From: Hamadaea tsunoensis DSM 44101
Lineage (GTDB): Bacteria; Actinomycetota; Actinomycetes; Mycobacteriales; Micromonosporaceae
Reading direction: 5' to 3'
Assembly: GCF_000428945.1 (NCBI RefSeq)
Contig: NZ_AUAX01000026.1
Span: 1 to 64,000 of the forward strand
DNA length: 64,000 bases
The notes beneath the pieces were generated by a model, which saw only the letters and a program-made list of their open reading frames with translations, was not told where the DNA came from and ran no database searches. Both the position numbers and the translations under genes were made by a program. Positions 51,075 to 60,318 of the stretch are shown here, in pieces. The first letter of the stretch is position 1; each line of letters begins with the position of its first letter.

Positions 51075-51131
51075 TTGACGGCTTCCTCCTGCTCGTTTAC
51101 CCTCCGATTTTAGTTAGTCAGTTTGCCTAAC
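51075..51131 (+). promoter_or_regulatory. Promoter and dyad upstream of ROK regulator
   Basis: TTGACG (51075-51080), a 17-bp spacer and TACCCT (51098-51103) form a good sigma-70-type promoter. Downstream, GTTAG-N9-CTAAC (51113-51131) is a palindrome near the expected transcription start, a candidate operator. Confidence 0.6.
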
Positions 51132-51201
51132 AGTCCCGATCCACTACGATCACCAAGCGGGTACGCCAGCCCGGCGTCCACCACGAGCGAGGGGGCCGCG
51201 C

Positions 51202-52431
51202 ATGCTGCGCCACCAGGCGCGGACGCCGTCCGCAGGCCGTTTGGCCGGTTCGTCCAAACTGTTGCGCGCCATGAACGAGAGCGCGACCCTCGCCCACCTG
51301 CTCGACCGCGGCACGCTGACGCGGGGAGACCTGCGCGAGCTGACCGGTTTGTCCAAACCCACCACATCCGACGTCCTACGCCGACTGACCGACGCCGGAC
51401 TGGCCATCGTGGTCGGGCACACCCGCGGCGGGCCGGGGCCGAACGCCGAGATCTACGCGGCCAATCCCGCGGCGGCGTACGCGGTGGCGGTGTCGGTCCG
51501 GGAGACGACCGACCTGCACCGGCCCGAGCTGACCGCCGCGCTGGTGGATCTGGCCGGCACCGTCCACGCCCGCCGGCAGGAACCTGTCGACCTGTCCAAG
51601 ACCGACCCGCTGGGCGTCATCGCGGGCATGGTCGAGCGGCTGGCCGACGAGGCAGGCCTGGAGCGGGGGAAGGTGTCGCATGTACACCTCGGCGTCCCCG
51701 GCTCGTACGACGCGGGCGCCGGTGTCATCCGGCATATCGACGTCGCCGGCTTCGCCCGGCCCGGCCTGGTCGAGGGGCTGGCCGAGCGGCTGGACGCCTC
51801 GGTGGAGGTCGAGAACGACGTCAACCTGGCGGCCATCGCGGAGCGCAGCCGGGGCGTCGCGGCCGAGGGCGGCAGCTTCGCGCTCGTCTGGTTCGGCGAG
51901 GGCCTCGGCCTGGCCATCGACCTCGGCGGCTCGCTGCTGCGCGGCGCCCGGGGCGGGGCCGGCGAGATCGGCTACGTCCCCGTCGGCCGCGCCGGCGAGG
52001 GCCCGCGGGACCTGCAGGAGCTCGTCGGCGGCCCGGCCGTCGTGGAGCTCGCCGCCGGCTTCGGCCTGACGAAGGGCGCGGCCGCGGCGAGCCCCGGCGA
52101 GGTCGTGGCGGCCGCCGTCGCGTCGTCGGCCAAGACCGCGGCGGCCTTCCTGGACGAGCTCGCCGCCCGGGTCGCGCAGTGCGTCGCGGCCGTGGCCGGC
52201 GTGCTCGACCCACCCCTGATCGTGCTGGCGGGCGAGGTCGCCCAGGCCGGCAGCGAGGAGCTGGCGCAGCGCGTACGCGCGGCCATCTCCGCCACCACCC
52301 CGCTCGACATCACGATCGCGGTCACCGGCATCACCGATGACGCGGTCCTGCTCGGCGCGCTCGATGCCGGGCTGCGCACAGTGCGCGACAGCTTGATCAA
52401 CGCACTGCGCACCAACGTGCCGGCCGCCTAA
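51202..52431 (+). CDS. ROK-family transcriptional repressor (NagC/XylR-like)
   Basis: 409 aa. An N-terminal winged HTH (LTRGDLRELTGLSKPTTSDVLRRL, split) precedes a ROK actin-like sugar-binding domain (VENDVNLAAIAE, GLAIDLGGSLLRGARGGAGEIGYVP, split). The usual zinc Cys cluster of ROK kinases is absent, so it is likely a regulator rather than a kinase. It heads the sugar operon and probably responds to the imported sugar or its phosphate. Confidence 0.88.
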   Translation: MLRHQARTPSAGRLAGSSKLLRAMNESATLAHLLDRGTLTRGDLRELTGLSKPTTSDVLRRLTDAGLAIVVGHTRGGPGPNAEIYAANPAAAYAVAVSVRETTDLHRPELTAALVDLAGTVHARRQEPVDLSKTDPLGVIAGMVERLADEAGLERGKVSHVHLGVPGSYDAGAGVIRHIDVAGFARPGLVEGLAERLDASVEVENDVNLAAIAERSRGVAAEGGSFALVWFGEGLGLAIDLGGSLLRGARGGAGEIGYVPVGRAGEGPRDLQELVGGPAVVELAAGFGLTKGAAAASPGEVVAAAVASSAKTAAAFLDELAARVAQCVAAVAGVLDPPLIVLAGEVAQAGSEELAQRVRAAISATTPLDITIAVTGITDDAVLLGALDAGLRTVRDSLINALRTNVPAA

Positions 52432-52572
52432 GGCCGCCACACCCCCCGCATCCCACCGGAGAAACACCACCACGAACGGCGCCGACGGCGCCGTGGCTTG
52501 GTGCACCCGTTTTATCAGCTCATATCCCCCGTTACCGAAACCCTGCAAGGTCATCCGAGAGGAGCACCTTCG

Positions 52573-53904
52573 ATGCTGCGTACCCCGCGCCGCCTTCCGG
52601 TCGTGCTGACCGGCCTGGCCGTCGCGCTCAGCGTGACCGCCGCCTGTACGCCCGCCCCGGCCCCCGCCCCCGTCGCCAGCCCCGGTGTCGAGCCCAGTGG
52701 CGACGTGGAGCTGTGGCACTTCTTCACCGAGAACGAGGCGAAGACGGTCGACGCGATCATCGCCGATTTCGAGGCCAAGTACCCCAAGGTCCATGTGAAG
52801 ATCAAGGGTGGCGAGGACGACACGAAGGTCGTCCAGGCCATCGGCGCGGGGACCGGCCCCGACGTCGCCATCAGCTACTCCACCGACATCGTCGGCAAGT
52901 TCTGCGCCACCGGCGGCTGGATCGACCTCACCCCGTACATCGAACGGGACAAAGTGAACCTCGACGCCATGCCGCCCGTCGTCCGCTCCTACACGGAGTT
53001 CCGGGGCAAGCGCTGCGCGATGCCGTTCCTCGCGGACGCGTACGGCTTCTACTACAACAAGAAGCTGCTGTCGGACGCCGGGTTCACGGCACCGCCGAAG
53101 ACCCTCGACGAGCTCACCGACATGGCCAAGAAGCTCACCGTACGCAAGCCGGACGGCACCATCCAGCGGGCCGGATTCCTGCCGCTGTGGGGCTTCTACG
53201 AGAACTCCCCCGCGCACTTCGGGCCCATGGTGGGCGCGAAGTGGCTCAACGGCGACGGCACCTCGGCGGTCGGCAGCGACCCGGCCTGGCAGACCCTGCT
53301 GAAGTGGCAGAAGGATCTCGTCGACTGGTACGGCTACGCACAGCTGGACAAGTTCCGGGCGACGCTGGGTGACGAATGGTCGGCCGACAACGCTTTCCAG
53401 AAGGGCCAGGTCGCGATGGCCGTCGACGGCGAATGGCGGATGTCGCAGGCGTTCCTTCGCGGCCAGGCGCCCACCCTGGACTTCGGCGTGGCTCCGCTGC
53501 CGGTCAGCGACGCGAGCCGGTACGGCGCCGGTTACATCACGGGCAACGTCATCGGGGTGTCGCGTACGGCGAAGAATCCCGAGGCCGCCTGGGCGCTCGT
53601 GAAGTACCTGACGATGGACACGCAGGCGCAGGTCAAGCTGTCCAACGGCATCCGGAACGTCCCGACGGTCACCTCGGCGCTGACGTCGCCGGATCTGACC
53701 GCCGACCCCGAGTTCAAGACGTTCCTCGACATCTTCGCCAACCCGCAGAGCGGCACGACGCCGCCGAGCGCGGTCGGGCCGGCGTACCAGGAGACGTTCC
53801 AGACGTTCCTGGACTCCTACCAGTCCGGCAAGAAGACCGACCTGGCCGCCGGACTGTCCGATGTCGACAAGCAGGTCAACCAGCTCATCAAGCTGGCCGG
53901 CTGA
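52573..53904 (+). CDS. ABC sugar transporter substrate-binding lipoprotein
   Basis: 443-aa lipoprotein (lipobox SVTAAC, Cys about 24) of the SBP family 1 (ELWHFFTENEAKTVDAIIADFEAKYP, split; GAGTGPDVAISYSTD; AVDGEWRMSQ). It would capture an oligosaccharide for the adjacent permeases. GAGAGGAG precedes ATG 52573. The operon lacks an ATPase, so it probably uses a shared MsiK-type ATPase encoded elsewhere. Confidence 0.93.
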   Translation: MLRTPRRLPVVLTGLAVALSVTAACTPAPAPAPVASPGVEPSGDVELWHFFTENEAKTVDAIIADFEAKYPKVHVKIKGGEDDTKVVQAIGAGTGPDVAISYSTDIVGKFCATGGWIDLTPYIERDKVNLDAMPPVVRSYTEFRGKRCAMPFLADAYGFYYNKKLLSDAGFTAPPKTLDELTDMAKKLTVRKPDGTIQRAGFLPLWGFYENSPAHFGPMVGAKWLNGDGTSAVGSDPAWQTLLKWQKDLVDWYGYAQLDKFRATLGDEWSADNAFQKGQVAMAVDGEWRMSQAFLRGQAPTLDFGVAPLPVSDASRYGAGYITGNVIGVSRTAKNPEAAWALVKYLTMDTQAQVKLSNGIRNVPTVTSALTSPDLTADPEFKTFLDIFANPQSGTTPPSAVGPAYQETFQTFLDSYQSGKKTDLAAGLSDVDKQVNQLIKLAG

Positions 53905-53907
53905 GCC

Positions 53908-54888
53908 ATGTCCTCGATCACCTTGACGGGGGACCGCGTACGCCCGGTCCTCCGGCGGGGCTCGCGCCACCGCTCCTGGCGCTCCCGCCTCGTCGTGCTG
54001 TCCTTCATGGCGCCCGCCCTGATCGGGCTGGCGGTCTTCCTGGGCTATCCCCTCGCGGCCGCCGTGTACTTCTCCTTCACCCGCTTCTCACTGCTCAACC
54101 CGCCCGAGTTCGTCGGCCTCGACAACTGGAAGTACCTGTTCTCGGACCCGCTGGTGGGGCAGGCCGCATACAACACCCTGTGGCTGACGGTCGTCATGGT
54201 CCCGGCCCGCATGCTCGCCGCGCTGCTCACCGCGATGCTGCTCAACGCGATGAAGCGCGCCCGCGGCCTCTACCGCGTGCTGTTCTACCTGCCCGCCCTC
54301 GCCCCGCCGGTCACCTCCACCATCGCCTTCGTCCTGCTGCTCAAGCCGCAGACCGGGCCGGTGGACGCTTTCCTGCGTACGCTGGGCATCGACGGGCCGC
54401 GGTGGTTCAACGATCCGGCCTGGGCCAAGCCTGCGCTGGTGCTGCTGGCCCTCTGGGGCGTCGGCGACCTGATGATCATCTTCGTGGCCGCGCTGCTGGA
54501 CGTACCGGTCGAGCAGCACGAGGCGGCCGCGCTCGACGGGGCGAACGCGTTCCAGCGCTTCCGCTACGTCACCCTGCCGGCGATCAACCCGGTCATCGTC
54601 TTCGCCGCGATCACCGGCGTCATCGGCACCCTGCAGTACTTCACCCAGGCCGCGGTGGCCGCGAGCGTCGCGTCCAATCAGGTCACCGGCGGTGGCGGCG
54701 TCTCCGGCACCTTCGGCTATCCGGAGAACTCCATGCTCACCTACCCCATGTGGCTCTACACCGAGGGCTTCCGCTACAACCTCTTCGGGTACGCGAACGT
54801 CATGGCCGTCGTCCTGTTCGTGGTCTCGATGACGGTGACGGTGGTCCTGCTCAAGCGCTTCCGGACGTTCATCGGCGGTGACCGGTGA
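53908..54888 (+). CDS. ABC sugar transporter permease 1 (MalF-type)
   Basis: 326-aa inner-membrane permease with six or more TMs and the cytoplasmic EAA loop (HEAAALDGANAFQRFRYVTLP). It starts 3 nt after the binding protein stop and overlaps the next gene by 4 nt (GTGA). Pairs with the permease at 54885 to form the channel. Confidence 0.94.
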   Translation: MSSITLTGDRVRPVLRRGSRHRSWRSRLVVLSFMAPALIGLAVFLGYPLAAAVYFSFTRFSLLNPPEFVGLDNWKYLFSDPLVGQAAYNTLWLTVVMVPARMLAALLTAMLLNAMKRARGLYRVLFYLPALAPPVTSTIAFVLLLKPQTGPVDAFLRTLGIDGPRWFNDPAWAKPALVLLALWGVGDLMIIFVAALLDVPVEQHEAAALDGANAFQRFRYVTLPAINPVIVFAAITGVIGTLQYFTQAAVAASVASNQVTGGGGVSGTFGYPENSMLTYPMWLYTEGFRYNLFGYANVMAVVLFVVSMTVTVVLLKRFRTFIGGDR

Positions 54889-55727
54889 ACACGCAGCGTA
54901 CGCAGCCGAAGCGGTTCCTCGTGTTCGTCGCCCGGCACGCCATCGCGATCGCGCTGGCGTTCATGTTCCTGGCGCCGGTGCTGTTCCTCCTGTTGACGTC
55001 CTTCATGACCAGCGACCAGACCTTCACCTCGGATCTCTGGCCGCACAGCTGGCATCCGGAGAACTACGCGGCCGTCTTCGCCAAGACGCCGCTGCTCAAG
55101 TACCTCGGGAACACCGTCCTGTACGCCTGCCTGTCGACCGGGTTCATGCTGCTGTCGAGCATCCCGGCCGCGTACGGGCTGGCGAAGCTGCGCTGGCGGG
55201 GCCGGGGCCTGACGATGACGCTGATCATCTGCATGATGATGCTGCCGGCGCAGGTGACGACCGTGCCGCTCTACATGCTCTGGGCCAGCGCCCACCTCAC
55301 CGGTACGCTCTGGCCGCTGATCCTGCCGATGCTGTGCGGGGACGCGTTCTCGATCTTCCTGCTGCGCCAGTTCCTGGTGACCATCCCGGACGACTATCTC
55401 GACGCCGCCCGGATGGACGGGTGCGGGGAATGGCGGACCCTGCTGCGCGTCGTGCTGCCCATGGCCCGGCCGGGCATCGCCGCGACGGCGATGTTCAGCT
55501 TCTTCTTCGCGTGGAACGACTACTACGGGCCGCTGCTGTACACGAGCGAGAACGACGATCACTGGACGATCTCGCTGGCGCTGGCCTCGTTCCGCTCCCT
55601 GCACCACGTCGAATGGCACCTCGTCAGCGCCGCCACCCTGATCACGATGGTGCCCGTGATCACGCTGTTCTTCCTCGCCCAGAAGGCTTTCGTTCAGGGC
55701 GTGACGCTCACCGGAGTAAAGGGTTAG
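54885..55727 (+). CDS. ABC sugar transporter permease 2 (MalG-type)
   Basis: 280-aa permease with six TMs and an EAA-like loop (LDAARMDGCGEWRTLLRVVLPMARPG). GTG 54885 overlaps the upstream stop. The 2-nt gap to GH4 shows the operon continues. Confidence 0.94.
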   Translation: MNTQRTQPKRFLVFVARHAIAIALAFMFLAPVLFLLLTSFMTSDQTFTSDLWPHSWHPENYAAVFAKTPLLKYLGNTVLYACLSTGFMLLSSIPAAYGLAKLRWRGRGLTMTLIICMMMLPAQVTTVPLYMLWASAHLTGTLWPLILPMLCGDAFSIFLLRQFLVTIPDDYLDAARMDGCGEWRTLLRVVLPMARPGIAATAMFSFFFAWNDYYGPLLYTSENDDHWTISLALASFRSLHHVEWHLVSAATLITMVPVITLFFLAQKAFVQGVTLTGVKG

Positions 55728-55729
55728 CC

Positions 55730-56971
55730 ATGAAAATCGCAGTGGTCGGCGGAGCTTCGACCTACACACCGGAGCTGGTCGACGGCATCGCCCGGCTCGG
55801 ACTGCCCGTGTCCGAGCTGGCGCTGATCGACCCGGCGGCGCAGCGGCTGGCGGTCGTGGGCGGGTTCTCCGCCCGGATCTTCGGCCGCTACGGCGGTTCC
55901 GGCCTGGTCACCTGGACCTCGACGCTCGCCGAGGGCCTCGACGGCGCGGACGTGGTCCTCATCCAGTTGCGGGTGGGCGGCCAGGCCGCGCGGATCAGCG
56001 ACGAGACCTTCCCGCTGGAGTTCGGCCGGATCGGCCAGGAGACCACCGGCGCGGGCGGTCTCGCCAAGGCGATGCGTACGGTGCCGGTCGTGCTGGACAT
56101 CGCCGAGCAGGTACGCCGTCTCGCGAAGCCGGACGCCTGGATCATCAACTTCACCAACCCGGTCGGCATCATGACCCGGGCCCTGCTGGACGCCGGGCAC
56201 CGCGCGATCGGGCTGTGCAACGTGGCGATCGGGTTCCAGCGCCGGTTCGCCGCCGAACTGGGGGTCCAGCCCGAGCAGGTACGCCTCGACCACGTCGGCC
56301 TCAACCACCTGACCTGGGAGCGCGGCGTACGCGTGAACGGCGTCGACCACCTGCCGGAGATGCTGGACAAGCACGTCGAGGAGCTGGCCGCCGGGGTGGT
56401 GCTGCCGCCGGCGATCCTCCTGTCCCAGCAGGCGATCCCGTCCTACTACCTGCGGTACTTCTACTGCCACGACGAGGTCGTCGCCGAGGAGCGCGGTACG
56501 CCCACCCGAGGTCAGGCCGTCGCGGACATCGAGCGGCAGCTGCTGGAGATCTACGCGGACCCGACCCAGGACACGAAGCCGGAACTGCTGGGCAAGCGGG
56601 GCGGGGCGTTCTACTCCGAGGCGGCCGTGGGCCTGCTCCGGTCGCTGTACGGCGAGCCGGGCTACCACTCGGTCAACGTCCGCAACCGGGGCACCTTCCC
56701 GTTCCTGCCGGACGACGCGGTCATCGAGGTCTGCGCCGACGTCGACGCGACCGGGCCGCACCCGGCGCCCGCCGGGTATCTCGACCCTGCGATCCGGGGT
56801 CTGATCGCACACGTCAGCGCGTACGAGGAACTGGCTCTGGAGGCGGCCCTGCACGGCGGGCGTGAGCGGGTCTACCGCGCGCTGCTGGCCCACCCGACCA
56901 CCGGCCAGGGCGACGTCGCGGCAGGGCTCGCGGACCGCCTGCTCGCGGCGAACAAGGCGTTCCTGCCGTGA
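55730..56971 (+). CDS. GH4 family 6-phospho-beta-glycosidase-like enzyme
   Basis: 413-aa NAD- and metal-dependent GH4 enzyme. The Rossmann start KIAVVGGASTYTPELVDG, LIDP, and the metal-site CNVAIG and HVGLNHLTW motifs are clear; the CN-plus-His set is that of the 6-phospho-beta-glucosidase/chitobiase branch. It would cleave a 6-phospho-disaccharide. In PTS systems the phosphate comes from transport; here the partner is an ABC transporter, so the phosphate probably comes from the BadF-type kinase encoded next. Confidence 0.9.
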   Translation: MKIAVVGGASTYTPELVDGIARLGLPVSELALIDPAAQRLAVVGGFSARIFGRYGGSGLVTWTSTLAEGLDGADVVLIQLRVGGQAARISDETFPLEFGRIGQETTGAGGLAKAMRTVPVVLDIAEQVRRLAKPDAWIINFTNPVGIMTRALLDAGHRAIGLCNVAIGFQRRFAAELGVQPEQVRLDHVGLNHLTWERGVRVNGVDHLPEMLDKHVEELAAGVVLPPAILLSQQAIPSYYLRYFYCHDEVVAEERGTPTRGQAVADIERQLLEIYADPTQDTKPELLGKRGGAFYSEAAVGLLRSLYGEPGYHSVNVRNRGTFPFLPDDAVIEVCADVDATGPHPAPAGYLDPAIRGLIAHVSAYEELALEAALHGGRERVYRALLAHPTTGQGDVAAGLADRLLAANKAFLP

Positions 56972-57957
56972 GCGCGGCGATCCTGGTCGCCGCGGACGGC
57001 GGCAACTCGAAGACCGACGTGGTGCTCGCCGACGCCGACGGCGCCGTCCTGGCGAGCGTGCGCGGTCCGGCGTCGTCGCCCCACCTGCTCGGCGTGCCGG
57101 GCTCGATCGCGCTGCTCGACGGCCTCATCCGGCAGGCCCGCGCCCAGGCGGGCCTGCCGGCCGATCTGGAGCTGACCCGGGCGGAGGTCTACCTCGCCGG
57201 GGCGGACCTTCCGGTCGAGGTGGACATCCTGATGGCCGCGGCGGCCGAGGCCGGGTGGGCCGCCGAGCACCGCGTGGACAACGACACGTTCGCGCTGATG
57301 CGGGCCGGCACCGACGAGCCGGACGCGATCGCGGTCGTCTGCGGCGCGGGCATCAACTGCGTCGGGCGCAACGCGGCCGGGCAGACCGCGCGCTTTCCCG
57401 CCCTCGGGCCGATCACCGGCGACTGGGGCGGCGGGCACCATCTGGCCAGCCTGACGCTGTGGCACGCCGCGCGCGGCGAGGACCGCCGCGGACCGGCCAC
57501 GGCCCTGCAGACCTCGGTCGCCGGGCACTTCGGGCTGCCCACGGTGGAAGCGGTCGGCCTGGCGCTGCACTTCGGCGAACTGGCCGGGGACCGGGTGAAC
57601 GAGCTGACCCCGCTGCTGTTCGCCGCCGCCGACGCCGGCGACCCGGTCGCCCTGTCCGTGGTACGCCGTCAGGCGGCCGAGATCGTGGCCCTCGCCTCGG
57701 TCGCGGCCGGCCGGATCGGGCTGCTCGACCGCCAGGTCGACGTGGTGCTCGGCGGCGGCGTCCTGACCGCCCGGCACGACCTGCTGCACGAGGGCATCCT
57801 CGGCGGCCTGGCCGAGGAGGTGCCCGGGGCGCGCGTACGCATCCTCGCCGAACCGCCTGTCACCGGTGCGGTCCTGCTCGGCCTGGACGCGCTCGGCGCC
57901 ACCGAGGAGGCCAAGGCGGCCGTGCGTCACTCCATCCGGAACAGCCGCTCCAGGTAG
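56968..57957 (+). CDS. BadF/BcrA/BcrD-family kinase (N-acetylglucosamine kinase-like)
   Basis: 329-aa actin-fold ATPase. The phosphate loop AADGGNSKTDVVLAD, CGAGINCVGRN and TGDWGGGHHLA motifs match the NagK-like branch that phosphorylates amino sugars. GTG 56968 overlaps the GH4 stop (GTGA). It likely phosphorylates the imported sugar so that GH4 can act. Its 3' end overlaps the convergent helicase-associated gene by 31 nt. Confidence 0.86.
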   Translation: MSAAILVAADGGNSKTDVVLADADGAVLASVRGPASSPHLLGVPGSIALLDGLIRQARAQAGLPADLELTRAEVYLAGADLPVEVDILMAAAAEAGWAAEHRVDNDTFALMRAGTDEPDAIAVVCGAGINCVGRNAAGQTARFPALGPITGDWGGGHHLASLTLWHAARGEDRRGPATALQTSVAGHFGLPTVEAVGLALHFGELAGDRVNELTPLLFAAADAGDPVALSVVRRQAAEIVALASVAAGRIGLLDRQVDVVLGGGVLTARHDLLHEGILGGLAEEVPGARVRILAEPPVTGAVLLGLDALGATEEAKAAVRHSIRNSRSR

Positions 57958-60179
57958 TCGATCTCCTGTTCCCGGTCCTGCCCGACCGCGCCGCCGGTCT
58001 CGTCGCCGTCGCCGGCCGGGGTCGCCGAGTAGTGATCACTGCTCTCGTCGTGCTCACGCAGCAGCCGTTCGGCGAGGTCGAGCGGGTCGAACAGGCCCGC
58101 CTCGGCCGGGACCGGGTCGAGGAAGTCTTCACCGGGCCCGGCGTCGCAGCCTTCGGCGACCGGCGCCGGGATCCGGTGGACCTCCAGCCGCTCCAGCACC
58201 AGGCCGCCACCGGGGCCCTGCTCGACCGGGGCGTACCCGGCGGCGCGCAGGTGGGCCAAGGTCTCGGCGACGCCCCGGCCGGACACCAGCACCGCCGAGG
58301 CGGGCTGCCAGAGGCCGAGCGCCCGCAGCCGGGTGTTGGCGAGGACCTCGGCCAGCAGCGTCTCGTCGGCCGAGCTGATCACACAGCCGGCCTGGCGTAC
58401 GCGCAGGGCACCGTGCCGCCGGGCGACGTCCTGGATCAGGTAGCGCAGCGGCTGCGGCAGCGATCCGGGCCGGGCGGCCTCGGCCAGCGACTCGGCCAGC
58501 CCGTCGGCGGTCGCCCCGGCGTCGAGCGCGCGGCGTACGGAGTTCTCGGAGAACCGCCACGTGGAGGCGATCCCGCGGCTCTCCCGATCGGCCGCGCTGT
58601 CGAGCAGGTCGCACAGGGCGGCCGAGGCGAACCCGGGGACGAGGACGGTCAGGTCGGCCTGGAAGATGCCGGCCTCGGTCGCCGGGCCGACCAGGGCGGA
58701 GGTGACCGTCCTGATCGGACATTCGTCCTCGGCGTAGCGCACGGCGGCCAGCCCGAGCCGGGTCGGCGCGCCCTGCGCCACCAGCCCGAGCACGGCCGCC
58801 TCGGTCCAGATCGAGGCCAGGATCCCGTCGGCGAGGTCGGCCGCGAGGACCGGCGCGTACCAGGCGACGGCGGCGACGAAGGCGGCCATCCCGGCCGGCG
58901 TGTCGGGCAGGGCCAGCGGGCGACCGTCCACATCGGTCAGGACCTGGCCGGCCACCTCCAGCACCGTCATGCGGATCTGCGAGAGCAGTGCTTCCGCGCC
59001 ATATCTCAGCAGCGCCGGCTCCTGGCGGCCGTCGGCCGGTCGCCAGGTCGGCAGCGTCGGCGCGTGCAGCCAGCCGTGCACGACGAGGTCCGCCTGCTGC
59101 GCCGGGGGCAGGCGGCGGAAGCTCTCGTAGTAGTCCGTCACGCAGATCGTCTCGGCGTCGTCGCTGGACAGCGCGGCCAGCCCCTCGGCGATCTCCACCC
59201 AGAGCCGGACCTCCTGCTCGTCCCGGCCGACCCGCTTGGCCAGCCGGCGCAGCTCGCGTACGCCCACCCCGCCGGTACGCAGCAGCGCCAGCGGTTGCCG
59301 GCCGCACTCGTCGACGACGGCCCGCAGACCCTCCACAGCGGACGCGAGCGCCGCGGCCGAATCCCGTTCCACGAATCCGGACGGGGCCGGATAGGCGGCG
59401 ACCACCGGCGGGTTCGGGTCGAACGGCGCGACGTAGCCGGGTCCCCGCAGCGCGAGGCAGATCTCGGCCGGCATCTCGACCCCGGCGTCCCACCCCGGTA
59501 CGCGGACCAGCAGGCCGTGTTCGAGCCCCCAGTACGCGTCGGCGTCGCCGAGGTCGCCGGTACGCCCACCGTCCGCATAGGACCGCAGAACCGCACTGGT
59601 ACGCCCCGGCGCGGACGCGGCGAGATCGCGTACGCGTTCGGCATCCCGGGCGAAGGCGACCAGCGCGGCCAGGACCTTGCGCGGCGAGCGGTGCGCGGTC
59701 GGCAGGCCGAGCCGCTCGGCGACCGCGAGCAGTTCGGCGGGGGCGAGCCGGCCGTAGAGGTCGGCGGCGGGCGGCCCGAGCTTGAGCGGGCGGCGGAAGA
59801 TGACCCGCAGCGGGGCCGGCGCCACCAGCTCGTCCTCCTCGGCGACCACCACGCCGACCCGGCTGAGCTGGGTCAGCGCCTCGGTCAGCTCGACGTCGGC
59901 GGGGTCGCGGGCGAGGAACGCGGCGAGCGCGTCGTGGCCGACCGGCTCCGGGCCGAGCGCCGCCAGCGCCTCGCACACCTGCAGCAGCGGCTTCGGCATC
60001 GTGACGATGACCTCGCGGGCGACGCCGGGATCCCGCAGCCGCCGGGCGACCTCCGTCAGCGAGCGCACCGGGCCCGCCGGCCCCGCCACCCCGAAGAAGC
60101 TGGGATGGGTCAGCAGGAGGGCGGCGAGGCGCTCCGAGGAGTGCCCGGCGAGCCAGCGGGTCACGCGGTCCTCGGTCAC
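57927..60179 (-). CDS. Helicase-associated (Helicase_C_3/XPB-like domain) protein
   Basis: 750-aa protein of the type found in most actinobacteria. N-terminal winged-helix repeats (RLAALLLTHPSFFG, LLQVCEALAALGPEPVGHDALAAFL) and a C-terminal domain resembling XPB-associated helicase domains (RVRQAGCVISSADETLLAEVL, split) are seen. No Walker A or DEAD box is present, so it is not itself a helicase; it may partner one. The GTG start at 60179 lacks a clear Shine-Dalgarno. Confidence 0.75.
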   Translation of the reverse strand: MTEDRVTRWLAGHSSERLAALLLTHPSFFGVAGPAGPVRSLTEVARRLRDPGVAREVIVTMPKPLLQVCEALAALGPEPVGHDALAAFLARDPADVELTEALTQLSRVGVVVAEEDELVAPAPLRVIFRRPLKLGPPAADLYGRLAPAELLAVAERLGLPTAHRSPRKVLAALVAFARDAERVRDLAASAPGRTSAVLRSYADGGRTGDLGDADAYWGLEHGLLVRVPGWDAGVEMPAEICLALRGPGYVAPFDPNPPVVAAYPAPSGFVERDSAAALASAVEGLRAVVDECGRQPLALLRTGGVGVRELRRLAKRVGRDEQEVRLWVEIAEGLAALSSDDAETICVTDYYESFRRLPPAQQADLVVHGWLHAPTLPTWRPADGRQEPALLRYGAEALLSQIRMTVLEVAGQVLTDVDGRPLALPDTPAGMAAFVAAVAWYAPVLAADLADGILASIWTEAAVLGLVAQGAPTRLGLAAVRYAEDECPIRTVTSALVGPATEAGIFQADLTVLVPGFASAALCDLLDSAADRESRGIASTWRFSENSVRRALDAGATADGLAESLAEAARPGSLPQPLRYLIQDVARRHGALRVRQAGCVISSADETLLAEVLANTRLRALGLWQPASAVLVSGRGVAETLAHLRAAGYAPVEQGPGGGLVLERLEVHRIPAPVAEGCDAGPGEDFLDPVPAEAGLFDPLDLAERLLREHDESSDHYSATPAGDGDETGGAVGQDREQEIDYLERLFRME

Positions 60180-60318
60180 GCAGCCACTGTCACGCCACAG
60201 CCCGCGCCGGTCAATCGCTGCGCCCGGGCTGTGGACAACATCGGCCGACTCATCACTCCACAGAGGTCAGCCGTTACGCGGCGTGGCAGCCGTCGGGTAC
60301 ACGGAGGGCGTACCCGGC

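Noticed and set aside
51345-51358. GGTTTGTCCAAACC palindrome as a ROK operator
   Set aside because: It lies in the HTH coding region and encodes the conserved TGLSKPT turn, so coding constraint explains it.
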